Notes under the pieces: model-generated | What the model was told of the DNA's origin: nothing | Database searches by the model: none | The model's input: the letters and a program-made list of their open reading frames with translations, nothing else | Assembly (NCBI GenBank): GCA_951799405.1 | Contig: OX637333.1 | Coordinates: 17,545,960 to 17,609,959 of the forward strand | Direction: 5' to 3' | DNA length: 64,000 bases | Source: Agapetus fuscipes | Taxonomy: Eukaryota > Arthropoda > Insecta > Trichoptera > Glossosomatidae | Shown here: positions 10,539-20,982 of the stretch, piece after piece | Layout of the letters: each line of letters starts with the position of its first letter | Position numbering within the stretch: the stretch's first letter is position 1 | Program-made: the position numbers and the translations under genes

Positions 10539-11842
10539 TTGGTGCTAAGGTGGCCCAGCTGTCCGCAGTTCCAGCAGCGTGGGTCTCGTCTTCGAGGTCT
10601 CAGACGTTCCAGCACTTTTTCAATTAGCTCCTCGGTTGTAGGTAGCTTGACCTCCTCTGCCTCGACTGCACGAACCCTGGCGTGGCCCCTGATGGACTGT
10701 TTGACAGCCTCAAACTCGAGAGCTTGGCTGAGCGCCTCGTTCAAAGCCTTGGGATGGGCCAGTTTTACGGCTTGTTGCGTCTCCCATTCCCGCAATCCAT
10801 TTAGGAACTTGTCCACTGCCAAGCTCTCACAGATGTCGTCGGAGGCTGTCGGGTAAGCGTCTCGTACCAGGCGGGCGATGTCCATTTCAAACTCCTGGAG
10901 GCTCTCGTTGGGCTTCTGCACCCTTGTGTTCAGCTGCGACTTGTACAGCTGCTCCAGGCACTTGTGGCCATAGCGCATATCCAAGCGCTGCTTCAGCTGC
11001 CCAAAGTCACCACGGTTGTCCAGGGGTATGGCCTGCAGAACCCTGAGAGCGTCTCCTCGGAGCGACAGGCTGAGAACCGAAGCCTTCTTCTGCTGGCTCC
11101 AGGCTCCCATCATGGCAGCCGTCTCAAAGAGGGTCAAGTATTCCTCCCACGACGTCTTCCCGTCGAAGGTTGGGAGGTTGTGCTTGGCTAGGGAAGGGTC
11201 ATCATCCCCTCTTGTGATCCTGGTTGGAGTTGAGCATCCCTGGTCGGTCTCGTCGTGAAGGCCGCCTTTGGGGGAGATTCTGGTGGACTCCATCTGGCAC
11301 TTGTCAGCCAGCTCGGCACGCAGACGGTCTTCCAGGTTTGACATCCGAGTCTCCATTTCCCCCTTCAGGGCCGAGAGGTTGGTTGTCATCTTCTCCTCTA
11401 TTTCTCCTTTCAGGGTTGTGAGACTATCCGCTATCTCCGCCTTCAGGGTCCTGGCGTTGTCAGCCATCTCCGCCTTCAGGTCTTCCCTCAGGGTCTTGGA
11501 ATTGTCAGCCATTTTCTCCTCCAGGGTCCTGGCGTTGTCAGCCATCTTCTCCTCCAGCCCGGTCAGGTCCTCCTTCAGGGTCTTGGCGTTGTCAGCCATC
11601 TCAGTCTTCAGTCCTGTCAGGTTACTGTTGATGCTGATATTTAGCTCGTCCAAGGCGCGGTCCCCTCCAGACGCCATGACAAAATATGCCGGGTCTTCGC
11701 CTGACTGTTCTAAGGCCTCCATGAGGCGTGCCTGTAAGGCCGCCTTCCCTCCTGAGGTCTCCAGGTCCCTCTCCAGAAGCTCATTTTTAAGCTCAGTGAC
11801 TTTGAGGTCCTTGATGTTCACTTTGGTTGCCATTTTTTTCAA
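10493..11842 (-). CDS. gag: gypsy Gag with N-terminal SAP-like domain
   Basis: 449 residues. Residues ~12-45 fit a SAP motif (LKVTELKNELLERDL..GGKAALQARL), a short helix-loop-helix DNA-binding fold. About 75-185 is a coiled coil made of repeated 8-13-residue units with the core MADN-TL. Then comes a Ty3-type gag/capsid region with LPTFDGKTSWEEYL and ALRVLQAIP. A CCHC zinc knuckle (CWNCGQLGHLSTKC) lies near residue 428. The ORF starts at an ATG preceded by a 645-nt leader and ends TAG at 10493. Gag forms the particle and packages element RNA; the SAP domain might tether it to chromatin (inference). Confidence 0.93.
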   Translation of the reverse strand: MKKMATKVNIKDLKVTELKNELLERDLETSGGKAALQARLMEALEQSGEDPAYFVMASGGDRALDELNISINSNLTGLKTEMADNAKTLKEDLTGLEEKMADNARTLEEKMADNSKTLREDLKAEMADNARTLKAEIADSLTTLKGEIEEKMTTNLSALKGEMETRMSNLEDRLRAELADKCQMESTRISPKGGLHDETDQGCSTPTRITRGDDDPSLAKHNLPTFDGKTSWEEYLTLFETAAMMGAWSQQKKASVLSLSLRGDALRVLQAIPLDNRGDFGQLKQRLDMRYGHKCLEQLYKSQLNTRVQKPNESLQEFEMDIARLVRDAYPTASDDICESLAVDKFLNGLREWETQQAVKLAHPKALNEALSQALEFEAVKQSIRGHARVRAVEAEEVKLPTTEELIEKVLERLRPRRRDPRCWNCGQLGHLSTKCPKPQKPRKQAAEN

Positions 11843-12487
11843 AATTTACTTCAAAACGAAAATATTTTTAAATTTATTTAATACACGTTTTGAGTTTTAT
11901 ATATATAGCTGTTTTGAATACGTACTTTAGCAAAATAATAATTTATCTGATTACACTGATTGGTAGGTACTGTCTTTTAATATTTATTTTTAATTCACCA
12001 ATATTTTTAACATAATAATGTCTGATAGTACATAATTATTTATTTCGTCTCAAGTCTTTCAAACACACAGGTAGGTACTTAATGTACATTCACACGCTTG
12101 TAAACAAAGGATAGTTATTCAAAAACTTTTTCTCGATGAATCTGGAACGTTCTTTTGTAATATTTTTCAAGATTTTTATTTATTTATTTTATTTTTTTAA
12201 TCACACACAATAATAAAAAAACTATGGTCCAATTTGATGACTTTCTCAATGCGGTAAAATAGTCATTATGTTATGTCCAGAATTATGTCCAGAATTATGT
12301 TCCATATGATGTTCCAGAATTTATAAGCAACTTGCTTTTGCGTCTTTTCTTTTAACAAAAATTTATTTAAACACTTGTTTTCACAAAAGTCAGTTCACAC
12401 AAAGTTCAATTTGAATAAAGTTCATTTTAACACTATTTAATTTATTTTATTTATTTTTAGACAGAAGATCTTAATTTTTCTTGACAA
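11843..12487 (-). other. gypsy 5' leader
   Basis: AT-rich untranslated leader between the primer-binding site and gag. It has a tandem repeat of ATTATGTCCAGA near 12273-12300 and no ORF of note. Confidence 0.7.
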
Positions 12488-12504
12488 CCCCACACCTGAC
12501 ACCA
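12488..12504 (-). promoter_or_regulatory. primer-binding site, probably tRNA-Leu
   Basis: Two bases inside the 5' LTR the minus strand reads TGGTGTCAGGTGTGGGG. It starts with the TGG complementary to a tRNA CCA end. tRNA-Leu 3' ends of the type CCCACTCCTGACACCA would pair with one mismatch; this match rests on remembered tRNA sequences. Confidence 0.65.
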
Positions 12505-12506
12505 AT

Positions 12507-12881
12507 TGTTACGAAATTAGGGTTCAATTGTCTTTCCAAATTAAAAAATACACAGGTCTTCTTCAATAGTTATTTATTTTACACAGTTACAAAATTTATT
12601 TTCACACTACTTTCTCGATTATTCCACTTGGTTTTGGTTCACTGATCAGATGACTTCGATGTGTTTGTAAGTCTCTATGATACTGGCCGCTCTGCAGGCC
12701 ATTTGCACCCTTTATACTCTTTAGAGCAGTATAATCTAGACCTATAGTTGCTAGAAGGTTCCAGAGTAATTATTACTTCTCGATGTTTCACGTACTACCT
12801 AGACACAACCAAAATCCTACCTACCAATGCAATACAGTATTCCTATAATTATAACAAATACCTACTTAGCCTAGAGAATTC
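12507..12881 (-). repeat. 5' LTR of the gypsy element, truncated
   Basis: 375 bp identical to 5757-6131. It then stops inside GAATTC, where the 3' LTR continues for another 144 bp. The missing part is the first third of U3. Confidence 0.92.
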
Positions 12882-13392
12882 GAATATGAATAGTAAGTTT
12901 ATTAATCAAACTCAAAGTTGACCGCATTTTTTTTTCGTGATAATGCATGTTAATTTAACAAAATACAATAAAAAAACAGCTCCGAAAATTCCATACAATT
13001 TTGTTAGGCGAAAAGCTATAGAATAAAAGCGGCTGTTTATTTCGTTTCAACGACATTCGAGCTTAAGATGCAGAGCCGAGAGCACGTCCCATTGTCTAAG
13101 AAATTTCCGGCGCGTGAGCTTACGCATACAACACCCGATTTTGACGTGTGTGTGTGAATCCATTGGCTCACGCACCAGGGTCGCAATCTTTAACTTAGGG
13201 TTTTTTTCTTGATTTCAAAAAAAAAATATCGATAGTTTTGAAGTTGAACCATTCTTTTTTATAAATAGTTTTGTGAATTATAATCGTCTTCACCAACCAA
13301 ATTTGTCTGGCTAGACAATAACGCGGCAAGAAGCTTCACTATACCTATGTGTTGCTTAGTTAAGTTGAGTTGATCATATATTTGTGTTCTTT
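12882..13392. other. slit intron, nothing recognised
   Basis: AT-rich with a GC-richer patch near 13060-13190. No ORF or known element. Confidence 0.45.
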
Positions 13393-13575
13393 AACTTGTA
13401 GGTTGGCATGTGGCTGACCACCCATGCTGTAAAAAATGTTTTTACTTGCCAATGTCACCGCTATTTCAGAGAAAGTAAAAAAAAAATGTATGTAGGTACA
13501 CATGCAACATGTGTAAGCGTGAATTTAGATGTGCCTGCATATTATAGGCGTGCATTAAATATGAAGAAGCCTTGA
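13393..13575 (-). repeat. family D repeat, diverged
   Basis: Reverse-orientation copy with GTAGGTTGGCATGTGGCTGACCACC at one end. The palindromic ACATGTGTAAGCGTGAA core is recognisable and the far end is decayed. Confidence 0.65.
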
Positions 13576-13644
13576 ATGTCAATACATCTTTGTAACAGAG
13601 ATCGAATAAGCCATATTGAAAACGACCAAAGTCCGTCGATATTG

Positions 13645-13905
13645 AAAATGAGGCAACTCTGCAGAGGCTCTGGCCACCCCTAGCGGAATGGTGACAGAGT
13701 TACAGTTACAGTCTGTAATAATCTATAATCGAAGTTGCAAAGCTAAATTAACAATCAAAACTCGTATCAAATGCATCCCACAAACACGTGTTAGTTCGCG
13801 CTTACAAATGCTGAATGTGAACTTACAAATAAAAACCAAACTAGAAAATGAACAAATAAATAAAGTGGAAATATATCTACAGAGGTACTGGCCACCCCTA
13901 GCGGA
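13645..13905 (+). repeat. RTE 3' end joined to family D copy
   Basis: 13645-13690 encodes the last residues of an RTE ORF2 (RQLCRGSGHP and a stop), the same end as the minus-strand RTE piece at 53822. After a 30-bp linker rich in GTTACAG the sequence continues as a family D copy (CGAAGTTGCAAAG..CGCTTACAAATGCTG). A second short CTGGCCACCCCTAGCGGAAT lies at 13890. Confidence 0.6.
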
Positions 13906-14511
13906 ATAAAGACTAGATACAAGTAGCCAAAAATATTGAGAACTCATGCTGCAGTCATTTAGGGCGTTGCTTAAATTACAATTTTAAAACATTAAATAAT
14001 TGGTAAGATTTCTAATAATGAAGAAAATGTGAAACATTTTTTTTAAATTAGTTTTCGGTGAACGAGGAGTAACCCTGTGCAATAGAAATTTGTGAAAGGG
14101 ACATCGCCATCCCAGATCTGTACACATATAGTATAATTTGAGGCAATGTAACATTATTAGTCAAAATAAATGACACCAAAAATCATTTTTGCGTGCAGAA
14201 CTTGTATTTATCATATCACGTCAAAGTAGAAAGGGACAAACATATTTCTGTCTCACGGCTCTCATCTACCAGACAGAGGGAAAAGTATTGAACACAAGAT
14301 GTTGTGACACACAATGCAAAAACTAATAATTTTTTGCCTTGTGTGTCACGACAGTATGTGCTCAAATCTTTAATCCTTAATTTATACTTTCATTGTACTG
14401 TTTATGTGAGACTTGCCTTTTATTTGGATTTCGAGAATGGAGAGCAAACCATAACACTAGGTATATATAGCGCTCAAAACTCACCGGCGTTTGAGGACGG
14501 TAGCCTCTTAA

Positions 14512-15383
14512 GGCCCGGTTGTTGGTAGTTGACAGCTGGTTTACAGTTAGCGACAGGTAATTTTAAGCCGGCTGTTTGTTTAAGCGCTCCGATTTTAGCG
14601 CCGGCTAAAAAATGGGTTGTTTTATGAAAAATTTAGCCCCAGCTAAAAATTAACCGACTGCTAAAAACCATAGACCATATATATATATTGTTTTCTATGG
14701 TAGGTACACAACACGAAAAATATTACTATTGAGTGGCCATAAAAGTTTGATTTAACGATGCCTGTGCAGCACATTGGCAGCACTGCGCAGAAGAAAATAA
14801 ATAATACACAAGTGACACACGCTTCGACCTGTTCAGAATTTCTACGCTGTGTATTTACAAATATTGATAAAAATGGAAGTTAGTCCAACCAGCCAGATTA
14901 CGCTCTCTTTGGTCATTTGAAATCTTGCACGGAATTCGTTGTCATCCCAACACTCCAACTCAAAAGCACGAGGGCGATAAACTTTTGGTTTTCGCGACAG
15001 TAAATATTCAAAAACTTCGTCCGAGCTTTCACTGTCCATGGCAATGTCAATGATGAATCTTCTGATTTCAGACGCCATATTAATTATATATTCTATGATT
15101 TTATTGTAAACTGTAAGCGCAAACCGTCGGATATGATTACGAAACGTACGAAACTTCAAAGCACTCGTATTTGAGAGAGTTTGACAGCTGTGTAACAGCC
15201 GGTCTAAAGTTAGCCCGAGAAATTCGGACAGGTTCGTTTTTAAGCCGGCTGTCAAAAAACAGACCGGTTGTCTAATTGACCTTTTCTTAAAACAACCGTT
15301 TTTTGTGCAAACCGGAGATTTTAAGCAGCCGGTTGGCATTTTTAGCCCTGGCTAATTTTAGCCGGAGATGGTACAACCGGCCC
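14512..15383 (-). mobile_element. PIF/Harbinger-type non-autonomous element
   Basis: 872 bp with terminal inverted repeats GGCCCGGTTGT and GGGCCGGTTGT and a perfect TAA target duplication (14509-14511, 15384-15386). Sub-terminal sequence is full of AGCCGGCT and TTAGCC motifs on both sides, as in transposase-bound ends. Confidence 0.85.
14842..15078 (-). pseudogene. Harbinger transposase, N-terminal stub
   Basis: 78 residues from MASEIRRF. The stretch PRAFELECWDDNEFRARFQ-TKESV is the conserved N-terminal part of PIF/Harbinger nucleases, just upstream of the catalytic DDE domain. It ends shortly after WLVGL, so the catalytic core is deleted and the element cannot mobilise itself. The longer open frame upstream (to 15339) is terminal repeat sequence and is left out. 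Confidence 0.75.
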
Positions 15384-15399
15384 TAAGTGTATTAGTAAT

Positions 15400-15901
<502 letters not shown>

Positions 15902-16242
15902 CTCTATGATATCTCCTCCTCAGTTGATCATCCACCTGAGTGAGAATTTAAACAGTGGCTTATGTTTCTGTTAAACTAATTCATACAGTAGCAAGTCGTG
16001 CATTGCTTGGAATTCTTCTTTTAGTATGACTTCTATCAATGATTAATGATCGTCATGGCTGTTATTCCAGATGATGCCACTCACTTTGATGTTATTGTAA
16101 AGTAAGTTTTTTAACCACAATTGCCTTCATGAAGTTCTTTTCCCTTGGATAAAAAAATGGAGTAGGTGGTATTTTTTTCCATTTATAAAAAATGTTCCTA
16201 AGCTACATCCTCTTAATCTATGATCAGTGTATTTTTACTTAC

Positions 16243-16530
16243 ATGTGTGTGATTGATACCAAATCCTTAAAGATCCCATCAGGCAGAGTTGATAGCCTGT
16301 TGCCGTGGAGACTGAGGATCCTGAGTGAGCCCAGACCCAACAAAGCCCCGCCCTGCACGCATCTCAGCTGGTTGTAGTTGATGATCAGTGTTGACAGCTG
16401 GCGCAGGGCTGAGAACGTTCCATTTGGGATCACCGACAGTTGGTTGTTACTCAGATCCAAGCGAGTCAGAGCTGTCAGATGACGCAGATGTTCGGCTTTT
16501 ATGGATGATATATTGTTGGAATCCAAATAT
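16243..16530 (-). CDS. sli: slit exon: domain 4 LRRs 1-4
   Basis: 95 complete codons with four LRRs (YLDSNNISSI, RLDLSNNQLSVI, TLIINYNQLRCV, ILSLHGNRLSTL). Acceptor TCTTGCAG before 16530; donor CAT/GTAAGT after 16243. Phase 2 at both ends. It joins the LRRCT exon 13.2 kb downstream to give the SITHIALGSNP-type bridge expected in Slit. Confidence 0.95.
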
Positions 16531-16682
16531 CTGCAAGAGCAAAAGTAAGGTAAGTGTGGTATTTGTTTTTCAATTATTTTTATCAAGGACTTCCAAATTT
16601 GAAGCATTTACTGGTACAACAAAAGGTGTTTATTTGTGCTTTGGCCTTATTAATGCTCCATCAAACATGGCTCTAGTCCATA

Positions 16683-17250
16683 GTTATAAGGTATAGAGAT
16701 GAAGTCCAGACCAAAATAATGTCCCCTATTTTTTGGACTGAAGCGCTGAACGTCGATCCGCGTGCAATTGTAATGCTCGGTTTTGGTCTCATTACTTCGT
16801 CAGCGCTCGGATCGTAAACATCTCGTTAAAAGTGGTTTGCTGTGTGAAAGGATGCAAAAATAGGTCCGAAAAAATATTAAAATGGATGGAAGCACATTTC
16901 TTGGACGAAGTGGCAACACTTCGGACTCGTAAATGGAAGGTTGTGGATTCGGATCCTGGCGGAGCACAAAAATATACCATTTATTTTTCGAATGTGCTCT
17001 TCGCTGGGTTGAAAAAATTCATAAACCTTTACCAAAGACCGGTCACTTAAAGGTCCATCTAACCTTACAACAACTGGGTCTTGCTTGAGAATTGGCGCTT
17101 TCTATAGCGACGACCAAGCTCGCAGAGGGCTCTTGAGGTGTGATACACACAAAAACAGCGCTCACCAAATAAATCATCCTAATATTATTATATTATTTTC
17201 ACATGTAATTTTACGTTTTTAATATGCTAATTAATGTTTATTTTCAATAA
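16683..17250 (+). repeat. THAP-like first-exon repeat interrupted by a SINE
   Basis: 16683-16900 and 17198-17250 match a contiguous copy at 45526-45790. The end of the left part encodes VCCVKGCKNRSEK, which resembles the start of a THAP zinc finger (C-x4-C). The frame is broken. The remaining ~150 bp would be promoter or terminal sequence of a THAP-type transposon or gene. Confidence 0.5.
16901..17197 (+). mobile_element. tRNA-derived SINE, copy nested in repeat
   Basis: Same family as 18085-18385. The A-box region is degenerate (GGACGAAGTGG) and the B box is GATTCGGATCC. It ends in a TATTATTATATTATT tail. ATTTC occurs at both borders, consistent with a short target duplication. The copy at 45.7 kb preserves the empty site. 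Confidence 0.8.
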
Positions 17251-17904
17251 CTATAAAAAATCAATGAAAAGTATAAAAAAATAATTTTCATGTAGAAAAA
17301 ATAAAACTAATCAAAATAAATGTTTTGAAATAAAAAAAAGTAAGGAATTATTCATAACAACAGTGGAAATCTCCATTTAAGGTATCTCCGTAAATAAAAT
17401 TATTTTGAATTGGTATTTTATGGGAAAAAATACCTAATTTCATGTGTTAATTTAATCTGAAAAAAAAATACTACCTTACCATTCAAAATACGGGCTATTT
17501 TGGTCATCAAAATTGGGCGCGCTGACCTCTCAATCACCCTTAAGCATACAGAAAAAATTTCAGCTGCATTCCTCTTCGCCATTTTTAAAGAAAAGAAAAA
17601 AACTTTTTTGAGATATCTTGCGAAAGAACATTATTTTTTTCGGCAGCGTTTTTTAATTTGTTGGACTGTCCATATTTTCTTGAACCCAGTAGGTATACAT
17701 ATATGATCTCTAAATTCTACTGTCTCCTTTGTAACTTTGGTCACAAATATTTGACAAAAGTAAGACAAAAGCTCGAAAATCTTTATCCATAAAAATGTAT
17801 TGAAATTGACATTTGCAACATTCTTTTATACTAAAATTATGACTTAAGTCTGGTTTTTGGATAAAACCATCTCATGAATAAGGTTGTTTTGTAACTGGAC
17901 TTAC

Positions 17905-18037
17905 AGTTGTGTGGTTTCAGCGGGTATGTTTGGTGGTAGAGTGTTGAGACCGGCCTTGGAGCAGCGCACCACAGTCCCAGCACATTTACAGTGAGCGGGA
18001 CAGTAGCCTCCAACCAAACAGCCTTCTTCTGAGTCAC
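17905..18037 (-). CDS. sli: slit exon: domain 4 LRRNT cap
   Basis: Encodes SDSEEGCLVGGYCPAHCKC..TVVRCSKAGL and ends PAETTQL: the four-cysteine N-terminal cap of LRR domain 4. Acceptor CTACAG, phase 1, completing serine with the domain-3 LRRCT exon. Donor AACT/GTAAGT, phase 2. Confidence 0.94.
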
Positions 18038-18084
18038 CTGTAGACATACAAAGAACAAGCAATCAGTAATGGAGAGTAATTGGA

Positions 18085-18385
18085 CCGGTCCGTAGTCCAG
18101 TGGCAACACTTAAAACTCGTAAATGGAAGGTTGTGGATTCAGATCCCGGCGGAGCACAAAAAATATACCATTTATATTTCGAATGTGCTCTTCGCTGAGT
18201 TGAAAAATTCATAAACCTTTACCAAAGACCGGTCACTGAAAGGTCCATCCAACCTTACAACAACTGGGTCTTGTTTGAGAATTGGCGCTTTCTACAGCGA
18301 CGACCAAGCTCGCAGAGGGCTCTTGAGGTGTAATTTACACAAAACAGCGCTCGCAAAATAAATCATCCTGATATTATTATTGTTA
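18085..18385 (+). mobile_element. tRNA-derived SINE, full copy
   Basis: A box TAGTCCAGTGG at 18093-18103 and B box GATTCAGATCC at 18136-18146, 43 nt apart as in tRNA genes. A 240-bp body follows, ending AAATAAATCATCC and a (TAT)n tail. Pol III transcription from the internal promoter is expected. Copies also lie at 4323 and 16901. Confidence 0.85.
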
Positions 18386-18703
18386 TCATTAATGGACCCA
18401 GATCAGACCTCTGGCTCACACCACTTGTTCTACTTTAGTGTTAGAAGCTGGTGTGTTGAGAAGTTCTGTTGGACCATTTTGTAGCATTTTTACATTACTA
18501 ATAAGGTGCATGTTAAAATTTAGATGAATGAAATTGTGCAAAATCTTGTGGCGTCAAACGATTCCAGGATTGAGAATTATTTTTTCTCTCAACTATAAAG
18601 CTACAGCTCTAATAAAGTCTTGATCTTCCATAATCTGTATCATAACTGATTCATCTCAATCCAACTTGCCAAAGCCAAAGTCATCAAGACTTTAAATTTC
18701 AGA

Positions 18704-19161
18704 AGTTTTTTTTTTTTTTTTTTTTAAGGAATCCTGTGCGGTACTTAGGCTCCCCAATTCTTAAAAGTCTTGGGGGTCTATGTCACTCTGGAAGGGTGCC
18801 GTTATATGGTGTCGCGCCTAGTTTCAAGGCGCGAACAAATTTTTAAAAACCCGGGAATCTCGAAAGCAATGATGGCTAGCGCTGCAAGCAAAAAACCATC
18901 CCGCACGAAGATTCCCGAGCGCGCGCGGAAAAACCCGAGGATCGCGCGGGGCGGAAACGAGCAGAGAGCGGAGGGAAGAGATGTTCGTACTTGCACTTGT
19001 ACGGACGGCCTCGAGAAGACGTGACGTGTCGGCCGGTGGTGGGCGAGGGAGGACTCACCACCCATCACGGAAGCCACATCATGGAAGAGTTCAAGTAAAA
19101 CTCCCACCTTCCCAAATTCCCTTTCCCATTCCTTCCAACATTCCTTCCATAACCCCAGCAC
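18704..19161 (-). mobile_element. poly(A) retroposon 3' end, family uncertain
   Basis: A run of about 20 T on the plus strand (18705-18726) is the poly(A) tail of a minus-strand insertion. The GC-rich body carries a 119-residue open frame ending ETRRDTI that could be the end of a LINE ORF2 (GLWKECWKEWEREFGKVGVL), but I cannot place it in a clade. Confidence 0.45.
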
Positions 19162-19214
19162 ACATATTTAATCTTGAGATAACTGTATTTGTTTAAATTT
19201 TAGAATATTAAAAA

Positions 19215-20502
19215 TGTGACCGCGTTGTGCGCGTCGACATTTTGAATTTCTAGAAAGTTTTTTTTGTTTAATCTGTAAACATCCGATAGAATAATAAGAT
19301 AATTATTATTCTAAATGGTTTTTAATGTCTATTACTGCACATTGGTGATTTGTTTTCCCAGAACTGTAGATTTATTTGAACCGATTTCGTAGATTCAGTC
19401 ACGAAGCATACCGCGAGGCTTTCCCGCGTCTGTACGCTTGTTACCTTGCATTTATCTCTCAAATTCATCTAATTACTATTGCGTGAGTTCAATTAGCATT
19501 CATAATTGTGAATCATCAAATCAGATTTACAATTGATTTCATTGAATTTTTTTTTACGAGATTCTCTTCGAGAAGATACGTGTCCAGGCATAATGGATTC
19601 AACCATTATCACCTGTAAGCTTATTTGTTATTGTGTAGAATCATTACGCTTCAATTTGTATTTGGATTTACATAATTGAATAATTTCCCTGGGAAATTTG
19701 CACGTGGTTCATCCACGAAGGCATGCCCGTTGTGCATGGAATTCTTTAGTAATGCATTGATAAATATAGGTAATCCAATAGACTTGATTTGCCGCTTATT
19801 AGAGCACCGAATAATTAGAAATAGAACAATATTTCTCATGTATGATTGATACAATTAAGTTGAATGTTTGTCTTCTCTCTGTGGATAATTTGAGCATGAA
19901 GCTTTGTTCAATGAGTGTGTTTGCAGATGTTCCTCATTGTTGTTATTAAATAAGTGAATACCTACGAGTATTATGTGTTAGAGAAATACATTTTGTTTTC
20001 TCGAGCGTCTCGAGCGCCATCTTGTTTTGTTGTTTACAAGCAATCTCTATTTGTTCTAGAAGCTTTCTGACGCCATCTTTGATATTATAAAGTCACAAGA
20101 TTGTTTTTACTTTTATTAATGAAAGTTTATGTCTACCTTTGTGGTAGTGGTAATTTTTAATAACCATCAATAAAACAAATAAAATTAGATAATGAGAATT
20201 TTATTAAATAAGTTTTTCGTAATTTTGCGAGATACTTCATCGATAATAGAACTATGAGTTACCTCCTCTGTAAATGTTGTTCTTCTGTGTAAAGAATGAT
20301 TTCTTTTAAATAAACCACATTCCTCTTTTACCTTTTTGTTTCTCTTTGCTGTATAGTTGGAACTTCTTTTTCAGACTGTAGTCAAACCCACCTACCAGAC
20401 ACCCCTGAGACGAGGCAGTCCATGCTCACACACCAACCCTGAGGTTAGCCGGAGGGTTTCAAACAGCGGACGCTCGACGCAGTCGGGGCGACGCCGTTAC
20501 AA
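19215..20502 (+). repeat. possible solo LTR
   Basis: Starts TGTGACCGCGTTG and ends GGCGACGCCGTTACA; the two ends are imperfect inverted repeats. Inside are a TATTATAAAG box near 20083 and AATAAA signals at 20170-20185, in LTR-like order. No target duplication is visible and no internal retroviral sequence is present, so the call is tentative. Confidence 0.4.
20054..20067 (+). promoter_or_regulatory. heat-shock-element-like motif
   Basis: TTCTAGAAGCTTTC closely fits the nTTCnnGAAnnTTC heat-shock element and lies about 16 bp before a TATTATAAAG box. It would be the promoter of the candidate LTR. Confidence 0.35.
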
Positions 20503-20982
20503 TACAAATTATATACAAAAAGTTATATACAAATTATATATAAAAAGGTTATATACAAATAATTGATTAAAAAATAATGGTTTTATAAAAATTTATACAT
20601 CTTTCAATACAATTGATCAAAAGTGATCAAATGGTTCAATAAATAGTGTATCCTGTAGTCAGTGTTATTTATTTATTTAAATCAATTAACGGCTTGGCCT
20701 TTTACAATTACAAAAAAAATACATTTAAAAAATCATTGCATATATAAAGATAGAACAATCTTGAAACTTAAAGTAAAAGTAAAAACTCTATATAATCTTA
20801 AAATTGGAGAAAACTATAAAAACTACTAAAAAAACCATAAAAAAGCTAAAATGTAATCCTTGCATATACTCGTAAAATAAAATAAAATAAAAATAAAAAC
20901 ATATTAAACATAAACATAAAATAAAAAACTATAACATAACATAAACAAAATGAAATATCTTTTAAAACAAGAGAACAGTAAT

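Larger units (their letters stand above)
5757..12881 (-). mobile_element. Ty3/gypsy LTR retrotransposon, nearly complete
   Basis: Transcribed on the minus strand: truncated 5' LTR (12507-12881), primer site, leader, gag, pol, polypurine tract and 3' LTR (5757-6275). The two LTRs are identical over the 375 bp they share, which means a very recent insertion. Both ORFs are open. There is no env-like third ORF. It lies in the 13.2-kb slit intron, in the same orientation as slit. The outer end of the 5' LTR is missing, so no target duplication can be read. The 4 bp left of the element are ATAT. Confidence 0.96.

Noticed and set aside
6358..10548. Many 60-116-codon plus-strand frames over the gypsy element
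   Set aside because: Antisense shadows of gag and pol; no conserved domain in any.
11268..11930. 220-codon plus-strand frame opposite gag
   Set aside because: Its repeats mirror the coiled-coil repeats of gag on the other strand.
18802..19161. 119-codon minus frame as a host gene
   Set aside because: It ends beside a poly(A) tail of a retroposon and two other frames are open in the same GC-rich patch.
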